A DNA stretch of 32,434 nucleotides from Sulfitobacter sp. EhC04 (GCF_001650875.1 NZ_LXYI01000014.1:1-32434); one strand, 5' to 3'; counted from the first letter of the stretch, positions 16,226 through 25,470 are shown. Made by a program: numbers and translations. The notes: generated by a model not told the origin, from the letters alone.

Positions 16226-16510
16226 TCTTTTTCCTTCGTCAGCATTGAATGTAGGGATTTGAGGTTCGCTGGAACGGGCTTGGGTCTGGACGGCACGACA
16301 GGGTGCGTGATCCCGAGACTGAAACAGTCGCGATCATTGAGGCACAACTTGTCCTGCACACATCGTAAAGCCGGCTTGGCCTGTCGTTCGTCAAGTCACT
16401 CGGACACTGATCCTCCCCATCGCAACTCGCAGTTCAATCACAAAGCAAGTGTTGACCTGATCCAGTCACTTAGATAAACAAACGTATGTTTTTCTATTAG
16501 GGTCTGTCAA
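16226..16510. promoter_or_regulatory. Divergent regulatory region between M24 peptidase and TetR genes
   Basis: This 285-base region must hold promoters for both directions. The TetR-side promoter and operator are listed separately. The AAGAAAAAGAATG context at the peptidase side is AT-rich and GGAAAAAGAATG may act as its ribosome site. No RNA gene was seen. Confidence 0.45.
16452..16491 (+). promoter_or_regulatory. Promoter and TetR-type operator of the mutase operon
   Basis: TTGACC (16452-16457), 17 bases, then TAAACA (16475-16480) makes a plausible sigma-70 promoter. Overlapping the -10 is AAACAAACGTATGTTT (16476-16491), a 16-bp palindrome with one mismatch. Such A/T-flanked ACGT dyads are typical TetR-family sites. 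I infer autorepression by the TetR protein encoded 20 bases downstream. Confidence 0.55.
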
Positions 16511-17098
16511 ATGGCAACTGCGACACGCTCCAACAACCGGCTGGATGTATTGCTCGACAGTTCGGCGGAGTTATTTTCGGCGGGCGGGTACCAAGGTACG
16601 ACAATGCGGGACATCGCCACGAAATGCGGGATGCTGCCGGGATCGATTTACTATCATTACCCCAACAAAGAGGCCTTGCTCGTCGGGGTCTATGAAGAGG
16701 GCGTTCGGCAGTTGAGCGAGCGCGTTCAGCGAGAAATCGCCAAGGCGACAGACCCGTGGGAGCGGCTAGAGCTGATGCTTGCTGCGCATGTCGAGATGAT
16801 TGTCGAGCCCACCGCCTATGCCAGTGTTATCATCCGCGTCTTGCCCGATGATGTGCCCCCAGTGCGGGATGATCTCGTCCGGCAGCGGGATAAATACGAA
16901 GTTTACCTGCGCGACTTGGTGGGCGCGCTGCCACTGCCGGAGGACTTGGACCCAAGTTTGCTTCGGCTTTTCCTGATCGGGGCGGTTAACCACATCCCGG
17001 TTTGGCACCAGCCCGGCGGGGAGAGCCCCAAGCAGATCGCGCGCCAATTGATGCGGGTTCTTCGTCGATCGTTTTCATGCCAAGCCGAGGAGAATTGA
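16511..17098 (+). CDS. TetR family transcriptional regulator
   Basis: The protein is 195 residues, the usual length for the family. The N-terminal helix-turn-helix is clear: LLDSSAELFSAGGYQGTTMRDIATKCGMLPGSIYYHYPNKEALL at about residues 14-58. The C-terminal ligand domain resembles the acyl-CoA-responsive branch of TetR proteins in general shape, but the ligand cannot be read from sequence. The stop codon directly abuts the ATG of the B12-binding subunit gene, so the regulator is the first gene of the mutase operon. A palindrome over the probable -10 box suggests autoregulation, with release by a CoA thioester as a reasonable hypothesis. Confidence 0.88.
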   Translation: MATATRSNNRLDVLLDSSAELFSAGGYQGTTMRDIATKCGMLPGSIYYHYPNKEALLVGVYEEGVRQLSERVQREIAKATDPWERLELMLAAHVEMIVEPTAYASVIIRVLPDDVPPVRDDLVRQRDKYEVYLRDLVGALPLPEDLDPSLLRLFLIGAVNHIPVWHQPGGESPKQIARQLMRVLRRSFSCQAEEN

Positions 17099-17527
17099 AT
17101 GATGGCCTATCCTGAGCGCGTCCTGGTGACGAAAATCGGATTCGACGGGCATGACCGGGGTAGTCGCGTAGTCGCCGCCTACCTGCGCGACGCCGGCATG
17201 GAGGTGATCTACACCCCTCCCTGGCAGGAGATCGAGACGGTGGTCAAACTGGCCATGCAGGAGGACGTGGACGTGGTCGGGGTGAGTTCGCTCGCGACTG
17301 ATCATCTCATCATGCCGGACCTGATTGCGGCGTTGCGCGATGCGGAAATGCGTCATGTGCGCCTTATCGTGGGTGGAATAATCCCGCAGAACGAACAGCC
17401 AGAACTGATGGATGCCGGCGTCAGCGCCATCTTCGGTCCGGGCGCTACCAGCGAAGAGATTGTTGAAACCGTCCGCAAGCTTGCCGTCGAGGCGCGCGCG
17501 GCGCGCGAAACCGCAGAGGTCGTGTAA
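17099..17527 (+). CDS. Acyl-CoA mutase small subunit, cobalamin-binding
   Basis: This 142-residue stand-alone B12-binding domain matches the length of the small subunits of isobutyryl- and 2-hydroxyisobutyryl-CoA mutases. The base-off motif is intact: [16 protein letters not shown] contains Asp-x-His-x-x-Gly, with the His expected to ligate cobalt and the upstream Lys and Asp supporting it. [12 protein letters not shown] and [13 protein letters not shown] supply the Ser-x-Leu and Gly-Gly nucleotide-loop motifs. It must pair with the large subunit encoded next (overlap of one base, TAATG). Two adjacent ATG codons (17099, 17102) are possible starts. Confidence 0.92.
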   Translation: MMAYPERVLVTKIGFDGHDRGSRVVAAYLRDAGMEVIYTPPWQEIETVVKLAMQEDVDVVGVSSLATDHLIMPDLIAALRDAEMRHVRLIVGGIIPQNEQPELMDAGVSAIFGPGATSEEIVETVRKLAVEARAARETAEVV

Positions 17528-19203
17528 TGTCCAAGAAAGCTTCGAACACTAACGCCGTCACCCTGAAGGATAAGCAGGCCGAATGGAAAGTCCGCTATGA
17601 CAAGGAGATCGGGCAGGACCGGACCGTCGTAAACCGCTCCGGTCTCGAAGTGCGTCCGCTCTATACGCCGCTTGACTGGTCGGATAGTCGCTACGGCGAA
17701 GATTTGGGAATGCCGGGCGAGTTGCCATACACTCGGGGCATCTACAACACTATGCACCGTGGTCGCACTTGGACACAGAGACAACTTATCGGGCTGGGGA
17801 CGCCGCAAGACTACAACGAACGGGTCCGGATGCTGCTGCAGCAAGGGGCGTCGGCGATCAGTCTTCTTCCGTGCAACTCAGGCTTCCGCGGTATCGATTG
17901 CGACGAAAGTCCCTTGCCGCTTCTTGGCACCTGCGGAACCGTCATCAATACGGTCGATCACATGGACGCGGCGCTCGACGGTGTGCCAATCGGCGAGATA
18001 TCCACCGCGATGAACGACCCCACGCCCTTCACGCTTTTTGCTTTCTTGCTCAGCGTCGCGAAACGTCGGGGCGTACCGCTCGACAAGATTACAGGCACTG
18101 CGAACCAGTCCGATTACATTTCGCATTTCGTGGCCAATCACATGTTCTACCGGCTAAGCCAGCCAGGTGCGCGTCGGGTCTTTGTTGACCATGTTAAATT
18201 TTGCCGGGAGCATGTGCCAAACTGGAACCCGGTCTCGGTCGTCGGTCAGCACATGCAGCAGGCTGGAGCTACCCCTGCAGAAACTATGGGGCTGACGCTC
18301 TCGACCGCGATCCAGTACGCCGATGACTGCATTGAGGCGGGTATGGATCCCGACAATTTCCTGCCGCGCTTCACTTTTTTCTTCGACATCTCCATCAGCT
18401 TTTTCGAGGAGGTGGCAAAGTTCCGTGCCGGGCGACGGATTTGGGCCAAGATCGTTCGTGAGCGTTATGGCGCCAAGGATCCACGCTCATGGCGCTTCAA
18501 GTTTCATGGTCAGACATCCGGTGTCGATCTGACCCAACAGCAGCCTCTCAACAACATTGCCCGAGTGACAGCGCAAGCGATTGCGGGAATATTCGGGGGC
18601 TTGCAATCCATGCACACTGACGGATTTGACGAAGCAATGGCCTGCCCGACAGAGGACGCCGCGCGCATTGCTGTCGCAACGCAGAACATCCTGCGTGAAG
18701 AAGCGCACCTCTGCGACGTCATCGACCCGCTGGGCGGTTCCTACTACGTCGAATCTCTTACCAACGAGATGGAGGAGAAGATTTTCCAGGTCATGGACTC
18801 GATCGAGAATACGGGTGGGATGTATAACGCTGTCGATGCAGGAATCGTGCAGCGCATGATCGGGAAGTCTGCGTTAGAGTATCAAAGTCGCATCGAAACC
18901 GGCGCAGAGAAAGTCGTGGGCGTAAATTGCTACCAATCCGAGGTAGAGGATCGAGAGGTTGATACGTATCGCCCGAACCGTGATGCGATGGAGGCGCAGG
19001 TGACGGCGTTCAAAGCTTTCAAGGCCGACCGGAAGCAAGCCGATGTGGACAGGGCGTTAGCTGAGTTGGCACGCGCCGCAAACGGCACCGAAAACGTTTA
19101 CCAAAAAGTGGTGGAGGCCGCCGATAACGGTGTTACTCATGGCGAGATTATCGCTTGTCTGCGCCGTGAGCTTGGGTTTGGTCATCCGCTGATGGTGGCC
19201 TGA
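17527..19203 (+). CDS. B12-dependent acyl-CoA mutase large subunit, substrate unknown
   Basis: This 558-residue TIM-barrel subunit has the length of HcmA-type large subunits. Family blocks include [21 protein letters not shown] (68-88), [18 protein letters not shown] and [14 protein letters not shown]. Compared with known mutases, Tyr89 of methylmalonyl-CoA mutase (Phe in isobutyryl-, Ile in hydroxyisobutyryl-CoA mutase) is Leu87. Arg207 (Gln in the other two) aligns to Asn204, or His205 if the gap is placed differently. The HcmA-specific Asp117 aligns to Leu114, and Tyr243 is Gln241. Catalytic His244 is kept (His242), as is Gln197 (Gln194). It is therefore a true mutase-fold enzyme with an unusual pocket. 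It is co-transcribed with the small subunit and the GTPase. Substrate is unknown; a branched-chain acyl-CoA is a guess. Confidence 0.88.
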   Translation: MSKKASNTNAVTLKDKQAEWKVRYDKEIGQDRTVVNRSGLEVRPLYTPLDWSDSRYGEDLGMPGELPYTRGIYNTMHRGRTWTQRQLIGLGTPQDYNERVRMLLQQGASAISLLPCNSGFRGIDCDESPLPLLGTCGTVINTVDHMDAALDGVPIGEISTAMNDPTPFTLFAFLLSVAKRRGVPLDKITGTANQSDYISHFVANHMFYRLSQPGARRVFVDHVKFCREHVPNWNPVSVVGQHMQQAGATPAETMGLTLSTAIQYADDCIEAGMDPDNFLPRFTFFFDISISFFEEVAKFRAGRRIWAKIVRERYGAKDPRSWRFKFHGQTSGVDLTQQQPLNNIARVTAQAIAGIFGGLQSMHTDGFDEAMACPTEDAARIAVATQNILREEAHLCDVIDPLGGSYYVESLTNEMEEKIFQVMDSIENTGGMYNAVDAGIVQRMIGKSALEYQSRIETGAEKVVGVNCYQSEVEDREVDTYRPNRDAMEAQVTAFKAFKADRKQADVDRALAELARAANGTENVYQKVVEAADNGVTHGEIIACLRRELGFGHPLMVA

Positions 19204-20150
19204 TGTCCAGCAATAAAAAGACAAGGATGGAGGCGCTTGCCGAACGGCTCCGCGCGGGTGATTCCCGTGCACTTGGGCGGGCGCTGACTGTGGTGGAAAG
19301 CGGTGATGACGATGCTCTGGCTCTGACCGAAGCACTGGCTGGTGCGTTTGGAGAAGCCCACATCGTGGGCTTCACTGGCCCGCCTGGTGCCGGCAAGTCG
19401 ACGCTTCTCGATGCTTTGATTCATGAATGGCGGAAAGAGGGCCGTCCGGTGGCTGTCCTTGCCGTAGATCCGGTGAGTCCGGTATCGGGCGGCGCGGTGC
19501 TGGGCGACCGAACGCGCATGGGTGCTCACAGCCTCGACGATGGAGTCTTTATCCGTTCCGTCTCGGCGCGTGGTCATCTCGGTGGTCTTTGTGAAGCGGC
19601 GCATGACATGGCCGATATGATGGACGCTGCCGGCTGGCCGCTCATCCTGATAGAAACAGTGGGGGCTGGTCAGTCGGAAACTGAAATCACCCAGGTGGCT
19701 GACCTGAGCGTGGTTATTTCCGCGCCGGGGCTCGGCGATGAACTCCAAGCTATTAAGGCCGGGATATTGGAGATCGGCGATCTGCTAGTAGTCAACAAGG
19801 TGGATCGCGACGATGCCGATGAGACGGCAAAGCACCTCGAAGCAATGCTGGCTCTGCGATCCGGCGCGAAGCGCGATATTTCTGTCTTACGGGTCTCTGC
19901 GGCGACAGGGAGGGGGGTTACGGAGTTGAAAGACGAGATCGATCAACTCTTGGAAGCAACAGGCGCCACCGTGGGTGCCGACCGGAAGCGCAAACGCGAG
20001 GCGCGTAAGCGGAGGCTTGCCGTTCTTCGCTTCGCCAGCCGCATCTCAGCGGGAATTTCGGAAGAAGACTTCAGAGCAATGAGGCCGGAAGAGTTGGATC
20101 GTGCCATAGAGCGTTCGCTCGCCTTGTTATCGACAGAGGTTGAGGATTGA
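19203..20150 (+). CDS. MeaB/ArgK-type GTPase, mutase chaperone
   Basis: This 315-residue G3E-family GTPase shows Walker A as GFTGPPGAGKSTLLDALI (56-73), the family signature AVDPVSPVSGGAVLGDRTRM, the G3 region ILIETVGAGQSE and NKVD for guanine specificity. A C-terminal helical extension (about 255-315) is the dimerisation arm of MeaB proteins. MeaB-like GTPases load cobalamin onto mutases and protect them from inactivation. The TGATG overlap with the large-subunit gene, and the absence of an inserted G domain in the subunits, fits a stand-alone chaperone for this mutase. It is the last tightly packed gene of the operon; about 200 bases separate it from the acyl-CoA synthetase. Confidence 0.92.
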   Translation: MSSNKKTRMEALAERLRAGDSRALGRALTVVESGDDDALALTEALAGAFGEAHIVGFTGPPGAGKSTLLDALIHEWRKEGRPVAVLAVDPVSPVSGGAVLGDRTRMGAHSLDDGVFIRSVSARGHLGGLCEAAHDMADMMDAAGWPLILIETVGAGQSETEITQVADLSVVISAPGLGDELQAIKAGILEIGDLLVVNKVDRDDADETAKHLEAMLALRSGAKRDISVLRVSAATGRGVTELKDEIDQLLEATGATVGADRKRKREARKRRLAVLRFASRISAGISEEDFRAMRPEELDRAIERSLALLSTEVED

Positions 20151-20348
20151 GCCTCTTTCATAGCACTTCACACGACTGGCGACCCAATCGCCATTTAGCC
20201 AGTTTAGTGGTCGGGAGATCCAGATCAAGTCGCGCTGGTCTGACGAGCATTGATAGCGGTGCGCTTGGCCGGGGGAATATGTTGCAGCGGTTTGTCAAGG
20301 CTTAAGGAGTGACGCCTGAGCCGAAGGCGACGGGTACTGTGGAGGGGA
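20151..20348. other. Gap between mutase operon and acyl-CoA synthetase
   Basis: No gene is seen in about 200 bases. GGAGGGGA just before 20349 is the ribosome site of the synthetase. The gap is long enough for a separate promoter, so the importer-ligase block may be its own transcription unit. I found no clear terminator hairpin. Confidence 0.4.
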
Positions 20349-22322
20349 ATGATGAACAACCGAACGGGACAATCGGCAGTAGCGTCGATTCCGGCGCTAT
20401 TGCACCGCAATGCATCGAGGTTTGCGAACCGTCCGGCCTACCGCGAAAAGGAATTCGGGATCTGGCAGAGTTGGACGTGGTTCGAGGCGGAGCGCGAAAT
20501 CGAGGCGCTGGCGCTGGGTCTGATCGACATGGGCGTGAACGCGGGCGATTTTGTGTCTGTCGTCGGTCGCAACCGGCCGTATTTTTACTGGGCTATCGCC
20601 GCAGTGCAATCGGTCGGCGCGGTTCCTGTCACGCTCTACCACGATTCCGCTACCCAAGAGATGGCCTATGTCATGGACCATTGCGGGGCGCGAGTGGCCA
20701 TCGTCGAAGATCAGGAGCAGGTCGACAAGATGATCGACATCCAGGAGGATCTGCATCAGTTCGAGCACATGATCTATATCGATCCGCGCGGGTTGCGGAA
20801 GTATGATCACACGAAACTGCATCAGTATTCCGACGTTCAGGACAAGGGTCGCGAGATGCGCGATACCCACCTGTCCGAGCTTGAGGCGCGCCGCGGCAAG
20901 CTGGATTACGACAGCATCTGCGTCATGCTCTACACCTCCGGCACGACGGGCAAACCCAAGGGTGTGGTGCTGTCCAACCGCAACATCATCGAGACGTCGA
21001 AATCATCCGCCGAATTCGACAATCTGCGCCATGACGAAGAGGTGTTAGCCTATCTGCCGATGGCCTGGGTCGGGGATTTCATCTTTTCCATCGGGCAGGC
21101 TTATTGGTGCGGGTTCTGCGTCAACTGCCCCGAAAGCCCGGACACCATGCAGACGGATCTGTGCGAGATTGGGCCGACCTATTATTTCGCCCCGCCCCGT
21201 GTATTCGAAACACAGCTGACCAGCGTGATGATCCGCATGGAGGACGCTGGTCGCCTGAAGAAGTGGTTGTTTGATCACTACATGGCCCACGCGCGCAAGG
21301 TGGGTGGCGACATCCTCGACGGGAAGCCGGTCGGGGCGATGGACCGGTTGAAATATGGCCTCGGCAATCTGCTGGTCTATGGTCCGCTGAAAAACACGCT
21401 GGGCCTGAGCCGTGTGCGCGTCGGTTATACCGCCGGAGAGGCAATCGGGCCGGAAATCTTCAGCTTTTATCGCTCCCTCGGGATCAACCTCAAACAGCTC
21501 TACGGGCAAACCGAGGCATCGGTGTTTATCACGCTGCAACCGGATGGCGGTGTGCGTAGTGACACGGTAGGCGTGCCCGCGCCCGGGGTGGAAATCCGCA
21601 TCGCCGACGATGGCGAGGTGTTCTACCGCAGCCCCGGGACGTTTGAATATTATTACAAGAATGAGGAAAGTACGAAATCCACCAAGGATGCCGAGGGCTG
21701 GGTCGCGACCGGCGATGCCGGATTCTTTGATGACGAGACGGGCCAGCTGCGCATCATCGACCGGGCCAAAGACGTGGGCAAGATGGCCGATGGGGCGCTG
21801 TTTGCGCCGAAATATGTCGAGAACAAGCTGAAGTTTTTCCCCAACATCCTTGAGGCTGTCGTGTTCGGCAACGGGCGCAAGGAATGTACCGCCTTCATCA
21901 ATATCGACCTGACGGCGGTGGGCAACTGGGCCGAGCGCAACAATATCGGCTATGCGTCCTATCAGGAACTTGCCGGGCATCCGCAGGTTCTGGAAACCGT
22001 CCGCGCGCATGTCGAGACGGTGAATGAATCGCTGGCGACCGACCCGATGCTGGGCGGCTGCCAGATCTATCGCTTTCTTGTGCTGCACAAGGAACTGGAC
22101 GCCGACGACGGCGAAATGACCCGCACCCGCAAAGTGCGCCGCGGTGTGATTTCCGACAAGTTCGGTGATCTGGTTACGGCGCTTTATGACGGTTCGGACG
22201 AAATATTCACCAAGACCGAAGTGACCTACGAGGATGGCCGCAAGGGTAGTATTTCCGCAACCCTCAAGGTCATCGACGCCAAGGTGCAGCCGGTCGAGAC
22301 GCGACAGGTGGCAGCGGAATGA
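20349..22322 (+). CDS. AMP-forming acyl-CoA synthetase (long-chain/FadD15-like)
   Basis: This 657-residue adenylate-forming enzyme has the P-loop motif MLYTSGTTGKPKGVVLSNRN at about residues 193-212, YGQTEAS for adenine contact and WVATGDAGFFDDETGQLRIIDRAKD as the hinge region. The TRTRKVRR stretch near 595 holds the likely catalytic Lys region. Its size and the extra C-terminal segment fit the long-chain type rather than the 550-residue short-chain ligases. It would convert the imported acid to its CoA thioester in the cytoplasm. Two ATG codons (20349, 20352) follow GGAGGGGA. The gene heads a Liv-type ABC importer block, an arrangement often seen in alphaproteobacteria. The acid chain length is not clear from sequence. 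Confidence 0.92.
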   Translation: MMNNRTGQSAVASIPALLHRNASRFANRPAYREKEFGIWQSWTWFEAEREIEALALGLIDMGVNAGDFVSVVGRNRPYFYWAIAAVQSVGAVPVTLYHDSATQEMAYVMDHCGARVAIVEDQEQVDKMIDIQEDLHQFEHMIYIDPRGLRKYDHTKLHQYSDVQDKGREMRDTHLSELEARRGKLDYDSICVMLYTSGTTGKPKGVVLSNRNIIETSKSSAEFDNLRHDEEVLAYLPMAWVGDFIFSIGQAYWCGFCVNCPESPDTMQTDLCEIGPTYYFAPPRVFETQLTSVMIRMEDAGRLKKWLFDHYMAHARKVGGDILDGKPVGAMDRLKYGLGNLLVYGPLKNTLGLSRVRVGYTAGEAIGPEIFSFYRSLGINLKQLYGQTEASVFITLQPDGGVRSDTVGVPAPGVEIRIADDGEVFYRSPGTFEYYYKNEESTKSTKDAEGWVATGDAGFFDDETGQLRIIDRAKDVGKMADGALFAPKYVENKLKFFPNILEAVVFGNGRKECTAFINIDLTAVGNWAERNNIGYASYQELAGHPQVLETVRAHVETVNESLATDPMLGGCQIYRFLVLHKELDADDGEMTRTRKVRRGVISDKFGDLVTALYDGSDEIFTKTEVTYEDGRKGSISATLKVIDAKVQPVETRQVAAE

Positions 22323-22394
22323 TCGTGCGCCGTCCAGCTTCGCTTTCGCCCCGCCCGCTGTTTCGTAATGGCGTGGACCTCAAAGGATATTCCC

Positions 22395-23213
22395 ATGCTA
22401 GATAGTGCCGAAAGCTACACCACCGAGGACGGCCGCACCATTGGCCCCGTGGTGATGGAGATGAAGAACATCACCCTGCGGTTCGGGGGTGTGGTAGCAA
22501 TCCAGGATATCAGTTTCGACATCCGCGAGGGTGAAATCCGCGCCATCATCGGCCCAAACGGAGCGGGCAAATCGTCGATGCTGAACGTGATCAGCGGGTT
22601 CTATAACCCGCAGGAGGGCGATGTATTCTACAAGGGCAAAAAACGCCCGCCGATGAAACCCTATCAGGTTGCAAGGCAGGGCATCGCGCGCACCTTCCAG
22701 AACATCGCCCTGTTCGAAGGGATGAGCGTGCTGGACAATGTGATGACCGGCCGCATCCGCCAGATGAACGCGAGCCTGTTCGCGCAATCCATCTGGAAGT
22801 GCGAGGCCGAGCGCGAAGAGGTCGCGAACCGCGAGGTCGTGGAAAAGGTCATCGACTTTCTCGAAATCCAGCACATCCGCAAGACGCCGGTCGGGCGGCT
22901 GCCCTACGGCCTCAAGAAACGGGTCGAACTGGCGCGCGCATTGGCGGCGGAACCGTCGATCTTGCTGCTGGACGAACCGATGGCGGGCATGAACGTCGAG
23001 GAAAAAGAGGATATGAGCCGCTTCATCCTCGACATGAACGACGAATTCGGCACCACGATCGCACTGATCGAGCATGACATGGGCGTGGTCATGGACCTCA
23101 GCGACCGTGTGGTCGTGATGGATTACGGCAAAAAGATCGGCGATGGCACCCCCGATGAAGTGCGCAACAATCAGGCGGTGATCGACGCCTATCTGGGGGT
23201 GGCACATGATTGA
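22395..23213 (+). CDS. ABC transporter ATP-binding protein, LivG type
   Basis: This 272-residue ATPase of the branched-chain/amide importer family shows Walker A as IIGPNGAGKSSMLNVISGFY, the Q loop in GIARTFQNIALFEGM, a signature reading LPYGLKKRVELARAL (Gly-Leu-Lys in place of the usual Ser-Gly-Gly) and Walker B ILLLDEPMAGMN. EHDMGVVMDLSDRVVVMDYG supplies the switch His. An upstream ATG at 22368 is open, but only the 22395 ATG has a ribosome site (AAAGGA, 7 bases away). The altered signature PYGLKKR is common in this LivG subgroup. It pairs with LivF and the permeases encoded downstream. Confidence 0.92.
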   Translation: MLDSAESYTTEDGRTIGPVVMEMKNITLRFGGVVAIQDISFDIREGEIRAIIGPNGAGKSSMLNVISGFYNPQEGDVFYKGKKRPPMKPYQVARQGIARTFQNIALFEGMSVLDNVMTGRIRQMNASLFAQSIWKCEAEREEVANREVVEKVIDFLEIQHIRKTPVGRLPYGLKKRVELARALAAEPSILLLDEPMAGMNVEEKEDMSRFILDMNDEFGTTIALIEHDMGVVMDLSDRVVVMDYGKKIGDGTPDEVRNNQAVIDAYLGVAHD

Positions 23214-23262
23214 TATTTCAACACACCTCCCGGACTTAATCTGGGACCTCCGCCAGACAGAG

Positions 23263-23283
23263 GCACCGGGTCAGGCCCGGTGC
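23263..23283 (+). repeat. Hairpin between livG-like and livH-like genes
   Basis: GCACCGGG, TCAGG loop, CCCGGTGC: a perfect 8-bp stem with a 5-base loop in the 89-base intercistronic gap. There is no T-run, so it is not a classic terminator. It resembles the GGGTCAGGCCC-type intergenic palindromes common in Rhodobacterales and may adjust the relative expression of the two genes. Confidence 0.5.
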
Positions 23284-23302
23284 GCACATGGAGAAACGCA
23301 AA

Positions 23303-24292
23303 ATGTCTGACACAATGATCTTTGCGATGGAGGTCTTCCTAAACGGTCTGATGGCCGGGGTTCTCTATGCGCTTGTCGCACTCGGGTTCGTGCTGATCTA
23401 CAAGGCCAGCGGCATCTTCAACTATGCCCAGGGGGTCATGGCGCTGTTCGCGGCGCTGACGTTGGTCGGGATCATGGAGGGGCAGGTGCCGTTCGCGCAT
23501 CTGATCAACGCGACCATCGGAACGGAAATACACCATTTCGGCTGGCACGTTCCGGTACTGCTGGCCATCGTGCTGACGATGGTCGTGATGATCGCGCTGG
23601 CATGGCTGGTGAACCATTTCGTGTTCCGCCACCTCGTCAATCAGGAACCGATCATCCTGTTCATGGCGACCATCGGTTTTGCCTATTTCCTCGAAGGAGT
23701 GGGCGACGTCATGTGGGGTTCGGACATCAAGAAACTGGATGTCGGTCTGCCGCAGGGGATCAACACCGCAATTGATGAATACACCTATGGCATCGTTAAC
23801 TACGGGTTCTTTATCGACAATCTCGACCTTGTCGCGACAGTGATCGCCGCGGTGCTGGTGATCGCGCTGGTTGCGTTCGCCCAATACACCAAACAGGGCC
23901 GCGCGATGCGCGCTGTTGCGGATGACCATCAGGCGGCGCTGAGCGTCGGTATCTCGCTCAACTGGATATGGGTCATGGTCTGGTCTCTGGCCGGGTTTGT
24001 CGCGCTAGTCGCGGGGATCGTCTGGGGGACGAAATCCGGCGTGCAGTTCTCGCTGTCGCTGATCGCGCTCAAGGCACTGCCGGTGCTGATGCTGGGCGGG
24101 TTCACCTCGATCCCTGGAGCCATCGTGGGCGGGTTGGTCATCGGCGTTGGCGAAAAGCTGTTTGAATTCCTGATCGGCGCGCCGTTCCTCGGCGGGGCGA
24201 CGGAAAACTGGTTCGCCTACATGTTGGCGCTGATTTTCCTGGTGTTTAGGCCGCAGGGACTGTTCGGGGAGAAGATCATTGATCGGGTGTAA
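23303..24292 (+). CDS. ABC transporter permease, LivH type
   Basis: This 329-residue inner-membrane permease has the LivH pattern of FLNGLMAGVLYALVALGFVLIYKASGIFNYAQGVMALF near the N-terminus, then about eight hydrophobic segments. FGEKIIDRV ends it, after VFRPQGLFG, a family hallmark. The open frame starts at 23288, but GGAGA lies 7 bases before the ATG at 23303, which I take as the start. It forms the membrane channel with the LivM-type protein. It belongs to the block of acyl-CoA synthetase, two ATPases, two permeases and a receptor. Confidence 0.92.
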   Translation: MSDTMIFAMEVFLNGLMAGVLYALVALGFVLIYKASGIFNYAQGVMALFAALTLVGIMEGQVPFAHLINATIGTEIHHFGWHVPVLLAIVLTMVVMIALAWLVNHFVFRHLVNQEPIILFMATIGFAYFLEGVGDVMWGSDIKKLDVGLPQGINTAIDEYTYGIVNYGFFIDNLDLVATVIAAVLVIALVAFAQYTKQGRAMRAVADDHQAALSVGISLNWIWVMVWSLAGFVALVAGIVWGTKSGVQFSLSLIALKALPVLMLGGFTSIPGAIVGGLVIGVGEKLFEFLIGAPFLGGATENWFAYMLALIFLVFRPQGLFGEKIIDRV

Positions 24293-24318
24293 GCACAACG
24301 GACGCAAGGGAGAAACCG

Positions 24319-25395
24319 ATGTTCTATCGTGAGGCAGGTGATTTCAAAACATCCTATGCCGAGGACAACCAGACCTTTCCGATCAAGTTCGACAGGTATC
24401 GGTATTACTTTGTCCTGCTGGTCGCCTTCGGCATCGTGCCATTCGTCGTCAACGACTACTGGCTGAATGCGGTTCTGCTGCCGTTCTTGATCTATGCAAT
24501 CGCGGCGATCGGGCTGAACCTCCTTGTCGGCTATTGCGGGCAGGTAAGCCTCGGCACGGGCGGGTTCATGGCCGTGGGGGCCTATTCCTGCTACAAGCTA
24601 ATGACGTCCTTCCCAGACGTGTCGATCCTGATCCATGTCGTGCTCGCCGGGGCGATCACGGCGGCGATCGGCATGCTGTTCGGCCTACCGTCCCTGCGGA
24701 TCAAGGGGTTCTACCTCGCGGTGGCGACGCTGGCAGCGCAGTTTTTTCTTGTGTGGCTGTTCAACCGGGTGCCGTGGTTTTACAACTATTCGGCCTCGGG
24801 CCAGATCAGTGCACCGGAACGGACCGTGTTCGGCGTGCCGGTGACGGGGGCCGAGACATCGCCTTGGGCTGTCTACCTCGTGTGCCTTGTGTTCCTGACA
24901 ATCAGCGCGATCATAGCGCGCAACCTCACGCGCGGCATGGCCGGGCGCAAATGGATGGCAATCCGCGATATGGACATCGCCGCCGAGATCATCGGCGTCG
25001 ACCCGCTACGCGCCAAGCTGAGCGCGTTTGCAGTCAGCAGCTTTTTCATCGGGATTTCGGGCGCGCTGTTCTTTGCCGTCTACCTCGGCGCGGTCGAGGT
25101 GGGTGAGTCGTTCGGTATCACCAAATCGTTTCTCGTGCTGTTCATGGTGATCATCGGCGGGCTCGGCTCAATATTCGGGAGCTTTGCCGGGGCGGCGTTT
25201 CTGGTGCTGCTGCCCGTTCTGCTTAAAAACCTGCTGGTGGGCAGTTTGGGGTGGCCGACGGACCTTGCGGCGCATCTGGAGCTGATCATCATCGGGGCGC
25301 TGATCATCGTGTTTCTGGTCGCCGAACCGCACGGGCTAGCGCAGCTGTGGCGCATGGCAAAGGAAAAACTGAGACTTTGGCCCTTCCCACACTAG
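24319..25395 (+). CDS. ABC transporter permease, LivM type
   Basis: This 358-residue permease has the LivM signature LPFLIYAIAAIGLNLLVGYCGQVSLGTGGFMAVGAYSCY at about 55-95, and FFIGISGALFFAVYLGAVEVGESFGITKSFLVLFMVIIGGLGSIFGSFAGAAFL at about 240-295, both diagnostic. A hydrophilic N-terminal extension of about 30 residues precedes the first helix. GGGAGAAACCG places a ribosome site just before the start. With the LivH-type partner it forms the translocation path for the imported acid. Confidence 0.93.
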   Translation: MFYREAGDFKTSYAEDNQTFPIKFDRYRYYFVLLVAFGIVPFVVNDYWLNAVLLPFLIYAIAAIGLNLLVGYCGQVSLGTGGFMAVGAYSCYKLMTSFPDVSILIHVVLAGAITAAIGMLFGLPSLRIKGFYLAVATLAAQFFLVWLFNRVPWFYNYSASGQISAPERTVFGVPVTGAETSPWAVYLVCLVFLTISAIIARNLTRGMAGRKWMAIRDMDIAAEIIGVDPLRAKLSAFAVSSFFIGISGALFFAVYLGAVEVGESFGITKSFLVLFMVIIGGLGSIFGSFAGAAFLVLLPVLLKNLLVGSLGWPTDLAAHLELIIIGALIIVFLVAEPHGLAQLWRMAKEKLRLWPFPH

Positions 25396-25470
25396 GGGCG
25401 GGTAAGGAGGCAGAGGGATAACCCCTCGCTTGACAGAAGACATCGGACATAACCAAGGGAGGAATAACCG

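Noticed and set aside
21045..22088. Long minus-strand open frame of 347 codons
   Set aside because: It lies entirely opposite the acyl-CoA synthetase gene, has no family features and is explained by GC-rich codon bias of the real gene.
22398..23207. Minus-strand open frame of 269 codons
   Set aside because: It is antisense to the LivG-type ATPase, is rich in His and Asp as expected of a mirrored frame, and has no recognisable domain.
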